DNA from: Chromatiales bacterium
Lineage (GTDB): Bacteria; Pseudomonadota; Gammaproteobacteria; SZUA-152
DNA: 10,552 nucleotides
Direction of reading: 5' to 3'
NCBI GenBank assembly: GCA_026999335.1
Contig: JALTPW010000546.1
Coordinates: 1-10,552, forward strand
A model generated the notes under the pieces. That model searched no databases and was not told the origin of the DNA. It was given only the letters and a program-made list of their open reading frames with translations. Shown one piece after another: positions 1 to 8,277 of the stretch (position 1 is its first letter; every line of letters begins with the position of its first letter). The position numbers were made by a program, and so were the translations under genes.

Positions 1-60
1 CCGGGCTTGACCCGAAATCCAGTGGTTTCAATGACGTCCTGGATGCCAAATCAAGCCCGG
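1..60. repeat. REP-like long inverted repeat downstream of the exoprotein gene
   Basis: The arms at 1-22 and 39-60 are inverted copies with a 16-nt loop. The outer 10 bp are perfect, the inner 6 bp (17-22) are perfect, and 17 of 22 positions match overall. In RNA read in the sense of the exoprotein gene, four of the five mismatches become G-U wobbles, so nearly the whole stem can pair. The element begins about 48 nt after the stop codon. The arm sequence and the flanking catgacg (61-67) resemble dispersed intergenic palindromes common in proteobacteria; this is from general memory, not a search. It may protect the mRNA 3' end or help termination. A U-tract cannot be judged because the window ends at the stem, and more of the element may lie outside. 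Confidence 0.75.
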
Positions 61-108
61 CATGACGGTGTGTTATTAACGAAGCAGCATTAAATCATAC
101 AGAAAGGC

Positions 109-3100
109 TCACTCCGGCATCCGCACCCCACCCTCCAAAATACCGAACAACCGATAGCGGTCATCATCGCGCAAATAAAACAGCGGCAACTCATCAATGG
201 CCGTCATCTGTGACTGCCCGACAGCGGCGAGGGTGGCGGAAATATTGTTCACGTTGGATGACCCCGGCAGGATGGTACCCGCCAGACCGATGATGTTGGC
301 GGAGCCCTCGCCAACGACAAACAGGCTAGTGCCGCCCGGGGCGACATTGACGGCGATGGGATTATTGAAGTCACCCATCGTTGTCCCCGAGGTCAGCAGC
401 AGGTGCCGCGCGCTCAGGTTGGGATCAGTGATCTGGCTGTTGTTGCCGTTGATGGCGCCGGTCGTGGCGTTCAGGGTAATGGTTCCACCGTCGTTGGCAT
501 TCAGCCTGCCGAGGTCGATGTCGCCTGTCATCGCGGTGAAGGTGATGTCGCCACCCTGAGTGGCGGAGGTGCCCAGACTCAGCTGATTGGCATCGGTAAG
601 AACGATATCACTGCCGCCTGTGGTGTTCAGGCTGACGCTGCCAGTGAGATCATTGCCGCCGTTGTCCAGGGTGATCGCGCCACTGCCAGCATCGATGTGC
701 ACCGCTGCGGCATTGGCCGCCTGCACCAGCGGGCCGCTCTGCGTAACCCCGTCGGCGCTCAGGGACAGGCTGCCTGCACCCAGATTCGAGGCCGCCAGAA
801 CCAGCGCCACGGAATTGTAGAAACTGATGGCCCGGTTGCCCGTGTTGTTGAGGGAGACAGTGCCGGTAAAAATGTTGGCGCTGTCGGTCAGGGTAATGCC
901 ACCACCGCCGGCATCGATACGACTGTTGCCCGCCACGTTCAGCGGCCCGCTCTGGGTAATGGCACCCTTGCCGGTCAGGCTCAGGTCGCCGCTCAGGGTC
1001 AGGGGCTGGATGTCGATGCCGCGCGTGTTGCTAAAACTCAGATTGGCGAGGGTGCCGATGGATCGGAAGTCCAGCGTTGACATGAAATCGTTGGCCGCAT
1101 CGGTGAGCAAAATGGAGCCGGCATCGGCAACGGTGAACTGCGCATTGCCGGCAACCGTGAGGCTACCGTTGCTGCCGATGTCGCCGCCCAGGCTCTCCAC
1201 CGCCAACGTGCCCATTACATTGTCTGCCGACAGCAGTACACCGTCGGTTTCGCGCAGATAGATATCGCCCGAGTTACCGGTGATATCGATGATGGCCACG
1301 TCGGTGCGAATGGGCGCGGCAGCGCTGCCGCCACTGCTCACTGCATCCAGGGTCAACCGGTCGCCACTGAAGGTCACCGCCGCGCTGTTTTGAATATTTT
1401 CCATGGAAATACTCAGATCACCCGCAAGAGACACATCGCTGGCCAGAGTCAGGCGATCCGTCCCTGCCCCGCCACTGATCACCAGATCGGTCTTGTTGGC
1501 AAAATCGTAGACCAACGAATTGGAAACCGTCATCCGTAGTGGCGAACTGCCAGCCAATGTGCCACTGTCCAGTTGCAGGGCATCGTTACCGCTGGAGCCA
1601 GTGATCGTGGCACGATCCGCCGTCATGTCATCCTGCAAGGTTTCGATATTTTCCATCACCAGAGTCTGCGTAAGACCGGCGCCGCTGGACACCAGGGTGG
1701 CCTGCGGCGATCCCGTACCCAGGCTCAACACATTGGCGAAACCAACGCCACCACCACTGACGATCACACGGTCATTGCCGGCATTGCCGTCAAAATCCAG
1801 GCTACGGCTACTGGCGGCGCTGTAATCGATGTTTAGCGTATCCTCTCCACCGCCAGCATCGATACGGCCGCTCAGTGCCGCTGCAGCGGCATTGCTGACC
1901 CTAAAATTGTCGCTGCCGGTGCCACCGGTGAGATTTTCGATTTCAGCAAAACTGGAGGTGTTGAGGGTGCCCGCATCGCTGCCAGTGATCGCCCAACTGT
2001 TGTTGATATCCGGCCCACGCAGGGTATCCGCACCCGCATTACCACGGATCAGCCCGCCCACGCTGGCGCCACCGGACAGGCTGATCACATCATTGCCATC
2101 ACCGCCGGACAGGTTGCCGGACAGGCTGGCGGTCAGACTAAAAATGTCGCTCTGCACACCGCCACTGAGATTGTCCATATCGACAAAACTGTTGACGCCG
2201 GTCACCGTGCCGCTGTCCGCAGCCGACACCGACCAGACATTGGCCACAGCGTCCGCCACCAAGGTGTCGTTGCCACCGCCACCGCTGATCTGTCCCATGA
2301 TGGAACCGCCATTAAGGGTAAAGACATCGACGCTGCTGTTTCCGCTCAGATTGTTGAAACCCTGAAAACCGATACCATTGACGTCACCCGCATTCTGCGC
2401 CGTGATGAGCCAGTTGTTGCTGCTGCCGTCACCCACCAGGGTGCTGTCGATATTATTGCCGATGAAGGTCTCAATGTTGGTATAGGCGCTGCCGCCCAAC
2501 AGGATCTGCACCGCCCCCGCCTGTGAGGAATGATCGACGATATCCGTGCCACTGGCACCATCGATCCGTCCCGAATAAACCGCGCCATTGGCAAACACGA
2601 AGCGGTCGACATTGCTGTTGCCGATCAGGCTTTCGATACTGCTGAAACCACCCGCACCATTGAGATTGCCGATGTCGGCACCGGTGATGTTCCAGGTATT
2701 GACGCCGCTCTGCGCGTTCAGGGAGTCGTTGCCCGCACCGCCATCGATGCCGCCGGAAATGCTGCCGCCGTTGATGGCGAAGGTGTCGTCCTGGGCGTTG
2801 CCCAACAGCCGGGTGAAACCGGAAAAGGTGGCCGTGCCGACGCTACCGCTGTTAGCGCCGGTGACGATCCAGCTGTTGGCGCTGTTGGCGCCGACCAGGG
2901 TGCTGTCGATGTCGTTGCCGACGAAGTTTTCCATATTCACATAGGCGCTGCCATCCAGCACGATGCTCACCGCCCCCGTCTGCATCGAATGATCGACGCT
3001 ATCACTACCGGCGGCGCCGTCCACCACGCCGCTCATGGCGGCGCCATCGGCAAACACGAAATTGTCGGTATCGATATTGCCCTGCAAATTTTCGATGGCA

Positions 3101-6100
3101 TTGAAGCCAGCCACGCCGGTGACGCTGCCGGTGTCGAGGGCGGCAATGTTCCAGCTGTTGGCCTGATTGTCGCCAATGAGTCTGTCTGCACCCGCGCCGC
3201 CATCCAGCGAACCGGAAATAGTGCCCCCGTTGAGGGTAAAGGTATCGACGGCGCTATTGCCGAGGATATTGTTGAAATCGTAAAAATTGATGCTGCCCAG
3301 GGAACCGTCGTTGACGCCGCTGATCAGCCAATTGTTGCTGACGGCATCACCGATAAGGGTGCTGGCGCTGTCGTTGCCGATGAAGGTTTCGATATTGCGA
3401 TAACCCGAACCGCCCAGTTGCACGGATACCACGCCGCTCTCGGCGGAAAAATCCACCGTATCCAGTCCCGTGCCGCCATCGACGCGGCCGGTGATCCGGC
3501 TGCCGTCATTGAAGATGAAAGTATCGCTGGTGACATTGCCATTGAGATTGTTGAAATTGGTGAACGATACCCCGGCCACCGTGCCGTCGTTGATGCCGGT
3601 GAGCTGCCAGTTATTGCTCACCGCCGGCGCACTGAGGGTGCTGTCGATATCGTTGCCAATGAAACGCTCGATATTCAGATAGCCGCTGACACCCAGCAGC
3701 ACGGAAACGCTGCCCGCTTCGGCGGAGAAATCCACCGTATCGGTGCCGGCCGCGCCATCCACGGTGCCGCTGATATCGCTGGTATTGCCGAACACAAAAA
3801 TGTCCGTGCCGGTATTGCCGATCAGGTTTTCGATATTGGCAAAGGCATTGACATTGGTCACATCACCGCCGTCGATGCGGGTGATGTTCCAGGTATTGTT
3901 AGTGGCACTGGCGGTGAGGCTGTCGTTGCCACCGCCGCCATCGATGCTACCGGTGATGTTGCCGCTGCTGATGACGAAGCTGTCGGTCTGAATATTGCCG
4001 ATCAGCCTGTTGAAGCCGGCAAAGGCCACCGAATTGATGTCGCCCGCATTGGCGCCGGTAATGGTCCAGGTATTGCTGGAAAAACCACCGCTGAGGGTGC
4101 TGTCGATGTTGTTGCCGACATAGCTTTCGATATTGTTGAAGGTGCTCGATCCCAGCACGATACTGACGCTGCCGACCTGGGCAGACATGTCCACCTCGTC
4201 GCTGCCATCGCCACCATCGACACCACCACTGAAACCGCTGCCATTGTCATAGACGAAGGTATCCGCCAGGGTACCGCCAAACAAGCGTTCGATTTCACTA
4301 AAACGGTTCTGTCCGTTCAGCCTGCCCACATCACTGCCGGTGATATTCCAGCCGTTGGTGATGTTGTCACCCAGCAGTGCATCCTCGCCGCCACCACCGG
4401 TGATCGTGCCGGTAATATTACCGCCGGCAAGGACGAAACTGTCCGCGCCGCTACCGCCGCTAAGATTGGCGAAATTGACGAAATTGATCACGCCGGCGAG
4501 ACCACTGTCGGTACTGCTTATACGCCAGTTGGTATCGACGTCGTCACCGACCAGGGTGCTATTGGCGCCATTACCGGTAAAATTTTCGACCCCGACATAA
4601 CTGGAACTGGCCAGACTGATGCTCAGTACTCCACTCTGCGCCGACTGATCCACGCGATCACTGCCAACGGCGCCGTTGATGATACCGCTGATACTACTGC
4701 CATCGGCAAAGATGAAGGTGTCGTCACCGCTGTTGCCCGTCAGGTTGGCGATGGCCGAAAAGGCCGTGACACCGGATACGCTGCCGCTGTCGGCAGCGCT
4801 GATATTCCAGGTATTATTGATGGCTTCGCCGATCAGGGTGTCGTTACCACCACCACCGTTGATGGAACCACTGATGCTGCCGCCGGCCAGGGCGAAGGTG
4901 TCGTCGCCGCTATTGCCCAGCAGGTGATTGAAACCACTAAAATCCGTCGTCGCCGTGGCGGTGGTGATGGTGCCACTATCGACACCGGTGATCCGCCAGT
5001 CATTGAGGGCCGGCTCGCCGGTAATACGACTATCGCTGCTATTGCCGGTGAAGGTTTCGATATTGCTAAAACCGGCAAAACCCAGCAACACGTCGACCGT
5101 GCCGGTCGCGGCGGAAAAATCCACCGAATCGACTCCGGCGCGGCCGTCGAGCGTACCGGACACGCCGCTGCCATCGGCGAAAACAAAGGTATCGACATCG
5201 GCGTTGCCCACCAGGTTTTCGATGTTGCTGTAGCCGCTGCCGTTGAGCTGGCCGCTATCCGGGGCCGAAATATCCCAGCTGTTGGTGGTGTTGTCACCCG
5301 TCAGGGTATCGTTACCGGCGCCACCGTCGATGCCGCCGGCCAGGGTGCCGCCGCTGCTGAAAGCGAAGGTATCGACATCGCTGCCACCGGTGAGACGGGT
5401 GAAATCGACAAAGCTGATGGCGTTCAGGGTGCCATCGTTACTACCGTCGATGACCCAGCTGTTCGACGCATTGGCGCCGATCAGGGTACTGTCACCGTCG
5501 TTGCCGATGAAGTGCTCGATGTTGGCGTAGTCACTGCCGCTGAGATCCGCCACCACCGGGTCGGACAGCGCCGACAAATCCACCAAATCGCTGCCGCCGC
5601 CACCATCCACGGTGCCACTGATGCTGGCGCTGCTGGTGAACAGAAAATCATCGGCAGCGAGATTGCCGTTGAGATTCTCGATACCGACAAAACCATTCAC
5701 ACCGCCCACGTCACCGGCGTCCAGCGCATTGATGTTCCAGGTATTGGCGGTATTGTTGGCCGACAGGGCATCATTGCCGGCGCCGCCATCGATCTGTCCA
5801 CTGACGCTGCCGCCGTTGAGCAAAAAGATATCGGCGCCGTTGCCACCGATCAGATTATCGATGCCGGTAAAGGTGAACACACCGTCCACGTTGCCACCAT
5901 CGGCGCTCTGAATGCTCCAGGTATTGGAGCTGTTATTGGCCGTCAGGCTGTCCGTGCCGCCGCCACCGTTGAGGGTGCCGGTGAGCGAGCCGTTATCAAG
6001 CACGAAGCTGTCGTTGCCACTGCCACCGGTCAGGTTGGCGAAATCGATAAAACTGACACCGGCCACATTGCCATCGTTCTGGCCCGTAAGGGTCCATGTG

Positions 6101-8262
6101 TTGGCGATATTTTCGCCAATCAGGGTATTGTCGGCGCCACCGCCGATCAGGGTCTCGATGTTGATGACACTGCTGCCCAGAGTCACGCTGACCAACCCGG
6201 TGGAGCCGGAATAGTCGACCCGATCACCCGCCACATGCGTGCCGCCGTTGATCAGACCGCTGATGCTACCGATACCCGTCAGCGCAAAGGTGTCGTCCCC
6301 ACTGCCACCCTGCAGACCGGTAAAGTTGGAAAAATCTGCGCCGTTGAGGGTGCCGGTATTGAGCGCGGTGATGATCCAGCTGTTGTTACCATTCGGGCCG
6401 ATCAGGGTATCGCCACCATTGGCGCCACCTTGCAAAGTAATGCCACCACTAGCCGCCAGGGTGCCGCCCAGGGTCAGGGTCTCGGCGCCGTTGTCGTCGC
6501 TGTCGATGCTGATGCCAATACTCTGCGTGCCGGCGTCGACCGTGCCCACCGCAATACTGCTGGTGGCGGAAAGGGTGATCGCACCGTCGCTGCCACCGGC
6601 ATTGCTGTCCAGGCCGCCCGCGCTGATGGTCGCCGCCGTGATGCCAATGGCGCCGCCGTTGGTGGCGATGGTATCGCCACTGTTCATGCTAAAACCGCCG
6701 CTGCCGTCGCCATCGCTGTCGGCCAAAATCACGATGGAGGCAGTGCTGTCCGTCGCCAGCGTCAGGCGGTTATCGGCAAGATTGTTGAGAATGACATCGT
6801 TGGTCGCTTCGAGAATGATATTGGCGTTGCCGGCCAGACCTTCGAGGGCCAGTTCACCGATGTTAAAGTTGCCCGCGCCAGCAGTGGTATCGGACAGATC
6901 CGGCAGTGTGCCATCATTGGCCTGCGGGCCATCGGCTTGATCGTGAATAATGATGTCGGTGGGATCGAACAGCAGCGTGCCGATCCGGCCATTGGCGGCA
7001 CTCACGTCGACACTGCCGGCGAAGGAAATACCCTGCCGCGCGGAAATCTCCACGAAGCCGCCGTCGCCCGTAATACTGCCGCCGCGCGCGCTAATCGTGC
7101 CATGCGCCCAGCTGCTGTCCTCGGCCCAGATGCGGATATCACCGCCGTCGCCGGACGATCCGGCATCGGCGCGAATCACTGTCTGTACACCGATCTGGGT
7201 GAAGGTGCTGGCGACCGTGCCGTCTTCGCCGGCGCGGCCGCCGATGCGGATCCTGCCGCCCCCGCTGCCGCCCGAGGCATCGATGCGCGCCGTATCGAAC
7301 ACGCCGACACGCTCGCCGCTGACGGTAATGGTTCCCCCCTGTCCACTGACACCCTGCGCATCGAGGTCACCGCGATTAACCACATTGCCGCCAGTCCCCA
7401 CCAGAGTGACGACACCGCCGACATTTTCGATACGGCTGGCGCGTACCAGTCCACGGTTATTGACCACTTCGCTGAACACCTGGCTGGCCGCCGAAGCACT
7501 GAGCAGTACACGACCACCGTCGGCCACCAGGCTACCGCTGTTTTCCACCGCCGCCGCTGCCTGTCCGGGGTTTTTTGTCACTTCACCGGAGACCGAAAAA
7601 TGCATCAGTGAGGCGCCATCAAAGCGTAGATAGGCCTGACTGCCACTGGCCAGATTGATCTGTCCGTAGTCAGCGAGAATCCGTCCCTCATTTTTCACCA
7701 CCGGGCCAATCAGCGACACCGAACCCCCGGTAGCAGCGGTAATCACACCGCGATTGATGATAGCGCCGGCATTTTCTCCCGTCATCGCTCCTGGAGCAGA
7801 AAACAAACGGTAGTCGGCGGCGTCGAGTGCCTCGGCATCCAGGCTCAGGCTGGTGGCCACCAACGCACCGACATTAATCACCGAGCCGGCACCGAAAATG
7901 AGGCCGTTGGGGTTCATCAGGAACACCCGGCCATTGGCCTCGATGCGGCCGAAGATCTCACTGGGTTTCTGATCAAAGATGCGGTTCAAAGCGGCGGCGT
8001 CACGGCCCGGCTGGACAAAGCGCACTGTCTCCTGTGGCGCCACGTCAAAGCTCTGCCAATCGATGGAAAGGGTGTTGGAGGTCTGGTTGATCTGCGTGGT
8101 ATTGGGGGAAACCTGCTGGATGCTGCCGCTGCCGGTGGTAATGCGGCCGCCCTCGGGAGCGGCCAGTGCGGTGCCCATGGCGAGCCAGGCTACCACCAGC
8201 ATTGTCCCCAGACCGCTGTGCCCTATTTCACGCCCCGGTATGGGGCACATTCCATCACTCAT
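109..8262 (-). CDS. TpsA exoprotein: giant filamentous haemagglutinin-like beta-helical protein of a two-partner secretion system
   Basis: This is a secreted or surface protein of 2717 residues, probably an adhesin or biofilm matrix protein, exported by the TpsB encoded just upstream. Residues 1-34 look like a signal peptide: a long n-region with R11, hydrophobic residues 21-34, and an ALA|AP cleavage site. Residues 35 to about 290 match the TPS/haemagglutination domain, with the family motif MNPNGLIFG at 116-124 and VGALVATS at 131-138. Residues 290-430 are Gly-rich beta-helix. The family-typical GTLLFDPTDIIIH is at 428-440. About 612-2210 is the two-length repeat array, annotated separately. 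About 2355-2570 holds three 73-74-residue repeats, and 2690-2717 is a charged, aromatic tail. The only Cys is C6, inside the signal peptide, so there is no HMW1-style disulfide anchor. There is no toxin-like, protease-like or PT-VENN-like C-terminal module, so a CDI toxin is unlikely. TTA, CTA and TCA codons are absent from 2530 to 7608. The class assignment is firm; the adhesin role is inferred from the family. Confidence 0.95.
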   Translation of the reverse strand: MSDGMCPIPGREIGHSGLGTMLVVAWLAMGTALAAPEGGRITTGSGSIQQVSPNTTQINQTSNTLSIDWQSFDVAPQETVRFVQPGRDAAALNRIFDQKPSEIFGRIEANGRVFLMNPNGLIFGAGSVINVGALVATSLSLDAEALDAADYRLFSAPGAMTGENAGAIINRGVITAATGGSVSLIGPVVKNEGRILADYGQINLASGSQAYLRFDGASLMHFSVSGEVTKNPGQAAAAVENSGSLVADGGRVLLSASAASQVFSEVVNNRGLVRASRIENVGGVVTLVGTGGNVVNRGDLDAQGVSGQGGTITVSGERVGVFDTARIDASGGSGGGRIRIGGRAGEDGTVASTFTQIGVQTVIRADAGSSGDGGDIRIWAEDSSWAHGTISARGGSITGDGGFVEISARQGISFAGSVDVSAANGRIGTLLFDPTDIIIHDQADGPQANDGTLPDLSDTTAGAGNFNIGELALEGLAGNANIILEATNDVILNNLADNRLTLATDSTASIVILADSDGDGSGGFSMNSGDTIATNGGAIGITAATISAGGLDSNAGGSDGAITLSATSSIAVGTVDAGTQSIGISIDSDDNGAETLTLGGTLAASGGITLQGGANGGDTLIGPNGNNSWIITALNTGTLNGADFSNFTGLQGGSGDDTFALTGIGSISGLINGGTHVAGDRVDYSGSTGLVSVTLGSSVINIETLIGGGADNTLIGENIANTWTLTGQNDGNVAGVSFIDFANLTGGSGNDSFVLDNGSLTGTLNGGGGTDSLTANNSSNTWSIQSADGGNVDGVFTFTGIDNLIGGNGADIFLLNGGSVSGQIDGGAGNDALSANNTANTWNINALDAGDVGGVNGFVGIENLNGNLAADDFLFTSSASISGTVDGGGGSDLVDLSALSDPVVADLSGSDYANIEHFIGNDGDSTLIGANASNSWVIDGSNDGTLNAISFVDFTRLTGGSDVDTFAFSSGGTLAGGIDGGAGNDTLTGDNTTNSWDISAPDSGQLNGSGYSNIENLVGNADVDTFVFADGSGVSGTLDGRAGVDSVDFSAATGTVDVLLGFAGFSNIETFTGNSSDSRITGEPALNDWRITGVDSGTITTATATTDFSGFNHLLGNSGDDTFALAGGSISGSINGGGGNDTLIGEAINNTWNISAADSGSVSGVTAFSAIANLTGNSGDDTFIFADGSSISGIINGAVGSDRVDQSAQSGVLSISLASSSYVGVENFTGNGANSTLVGDDVDTNWRISSTDSGLAGVINFVNFANLSGGSGADSFVLAGGNITGTITGGGGEDALLGDNITNGWNITGSDVGRLNGQNRFSEIERLFGGTLADTFVYDNGSGFSGGVDGGDGSDEVDMSAQVGSVSIVLGSSTFNNIESYVGNNIDSTLSGGFSSNTWTITGANAGDINSVAFAGFNRLIGNIQTDSFVISSGNITGSIDGGGGNDSLTASATNNTWNITRIDGGDVTNVNAFANIENLIGNTGTDIFVFGNTSDISGTVDGAAGTDTVDFSAEAGSVSVLLGVSGYLNIERFIGNDIDSTLSAPAVSNNWQLTGINDGTVAGVSFTNFNNLNGNVTSDTFIFNDGSRITGRVDGGTGLDTVDFSAESGVVSVQLGGSGYRNIETFIGNDSASTLIGDAVSNNWLISGVNDGSLGSINFYDFNNILGNSAVDTFTLNGGTISGSLDGGAGADRLIGDNQANSWNIAALDTGSVTGVAGFNAIENLQGNIDTDNFVFADGAAMSGVVDGAAGSDSVDHSMQTGAVSIVLDGSAYVNMENFVGNDIDSTLVGANSANSWIVTGANSGSVGTATFSGFTRLLGNAQDDTFAINGGSISGGIDGGAGNDSLNAQSGVNTWNITGADIGNLNGAGGFSSIESLIGNSNVDRFVFANGAVYSGRIDGASGTDIVDHSSQAGAVQILLGGSAYTNIETFIGNNIDSTLVGDGSSNNWLITAQNAGDVNGIGFQGFNNLSGNSSVDVFTLNGGSIMGQISGGGGNDTLVADAVANVWSVSAADSGTVTGVNSFVDMDNLSGGVQSDIFSLTASLSGNLSGGDGNDVISLSGGASVGGLIRGNAGADTLRGPDINNSWAITGSDAGTLNTSSFAEIENLTGGTGSDNFRVSNAAAAALSGRIDAGGGEDTLNIDYSAASSRSLDFDGNAGNDRVIVSGGGVGFANVLSLGTGSPQATLVSSGAGLTQTLVMENIETLQDDMTADRATITGSSGNDALQLDSGTLAGSSPLRMTVSNSLVYDFANKTDLVISGGAGTDRLTLASDVSLAGDLSISMENIQNSAAVTFSGDRLTLDAVSSGGSAAAPIRTDVAIIDITGNSGDIYLRETDGVLLSADNVMGTLAVESLGGDIGSNGSLTVAGNAQFTVADAGSILLTDAANDFMSTLDFRSIGTLANLSFSNTRGIDIQPLTLSGDLSLTGKGAITQSGPLNVAGNSRIDAGGGGITLTDSANIFTGTVSLNNTGNRAISFYNSVALVLAASNLGAGSLSLSADGVTQSGPLVQAANAAAVHIDAGSGAITLDNGGNDLTGSVSLNTTGGSDIVLTDANQLSLGTSATQGGDITFTAMTGDIDLGRLNANDGGTITLNATTGAINGNNSQITDPNLSARHLLLTSGTTMGDFNNPIAVNVAPGGTSLFVVGEGSANIIGLAGTILPGSSNVNNISATLAAVGQSQMTAIDELPLFYLRDDDRYRLFGILEGGVRMPE
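553..1200 (-). repeat. Three 73-74-residue C-terminal haemagglutinin-type repeats within TpsA
   Basis: Residues of about 2355-2570 of the exoprotein contain three related units. The equivalent strand segments ILLTDAANDF, ITLTDSANIF and ITLDNGGNDL begin at residues 2384, 2456 and 2530, with spacings of about 72-74. Each is followed by a segment like GTVSLNNTG, and two are preceded by TQSGPL at about 2436 and 2507. This sequence style is common in the beta-helical stalks of large TpsA proteins. It differs from the Trp-anchored array upstream: no NxW anchor and no GGxGxD motif. The exoprotein is therefore built from at least two unrelated repeat families. Boundaries are approximate. Confidence 0.75.
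1993..6378 (-). repeat. Two-phase tandem repeat array in TpsA: 20 Trp-anchored units of 59-60 or 93-94 residues
   Basis: Each unit starts at an NxW anchor. The Trp residues are 629, 723, 782, 842, 936, 996, 1089, 1152, 1246, 1305, 1399, 1458, 1552, 1645, 1704, 1798, 1857, 1951, 2010 and 2090. Steps are 93-94 (long) or 59-60 (short), except one of 63 with a small insertion near 1100 and a last step of 80. Short units run ITGxNxGxVxG, FxxFxNLxGN, DTFxLxGGSI, then IDGGxGNDxL. Long units have FxxIENLxGN and ADGSxxSGxVDG, then an extra 34-35 residues with VDFSAxxGxVSVxLG, YxNIExFIGN and DSTLxG. Short plus long makes 153 residues, seen in DNA as a 459-bp period: gtgctgtcga recurs at 2441, 2900, 3638 and 4097. 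By eye the copies are roughly half identical, so the array is old but length-constrained. About 3 and 5 beta-helix coils per unit is inferred. Confidence 0.92.
7393..8160 (-). other. TPS secretion domain region of TpsA (residues about 35-290)
   Basis: This is the part of the exoprotein that TpsB POTRA domains recognise in characterised systems such as FHA/FhaC. Right after the predicted signal cleavage it reads as short beta strands (ITTGSGSIQQ, NTLSIDWQSFDV), then the conserved segment around RIEANGRVFLMNPNG (106-120) and the following VINVGALVATSLSL. NPNG is the best-known fingerprint of this domain. The C-terminal limit is not visible as a sharp boundary and was set where the Gly-rich helix becomes regular. 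An RGD tripeptide at 297-299 lies just outside and is probably chance. Confidence 0.85.
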
Positions 8263-8277
8263 GTCCTTTCATCTCAC
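8263..8277 (-). promoter_or_regulatory. Translation start region of TpsA with a misplaced AAGGA
   Basis: An in-frame TGA lies three codons before the first ATG (8260-8262), so that ATG is the most upstream possible start. A strong AAGGA (8264-8268) ends only 1 nt before it, too close for normal use. The next ATG (codon 5, 8248-8250) is 13 nt from AAGGA, rather far. A GTGAG about 10 nt upstream of the first ATG could serve it instead. A five-codon out-of-frame ATG ORF (ATG AAA GGA CAT GAG TGA) overlaps the start and could couple translation or be chance. Either start keeps the signal peptide. Confidence 0.35.

Noticed and set aside
109..400. Possible CDI-type toxin C-terminus with a downstream immunity gene
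   Set aside because: No PT/VENN-like boundary or toxin-like module is visible, beta-helix repeats continue almost to the end, and no small gene follows before the window edge.
7366..7374. RGD tripeptide in the exoprotein (residues 297-299)
   Set aside because: A tripeptide in a Gly- and Asp-rich 2717-residue protein is expected by chance; no evidence of a host integrin ligand.
2530..7611. Plus-strand open frame of 1693 codons opposite the exoprotein gene
   Set aside because: It is exactly codon-aligned with the real gene, mirrors its repeats, and has no signal peptide, domain or ribosome-binding site. It is explained by codon avoidance.
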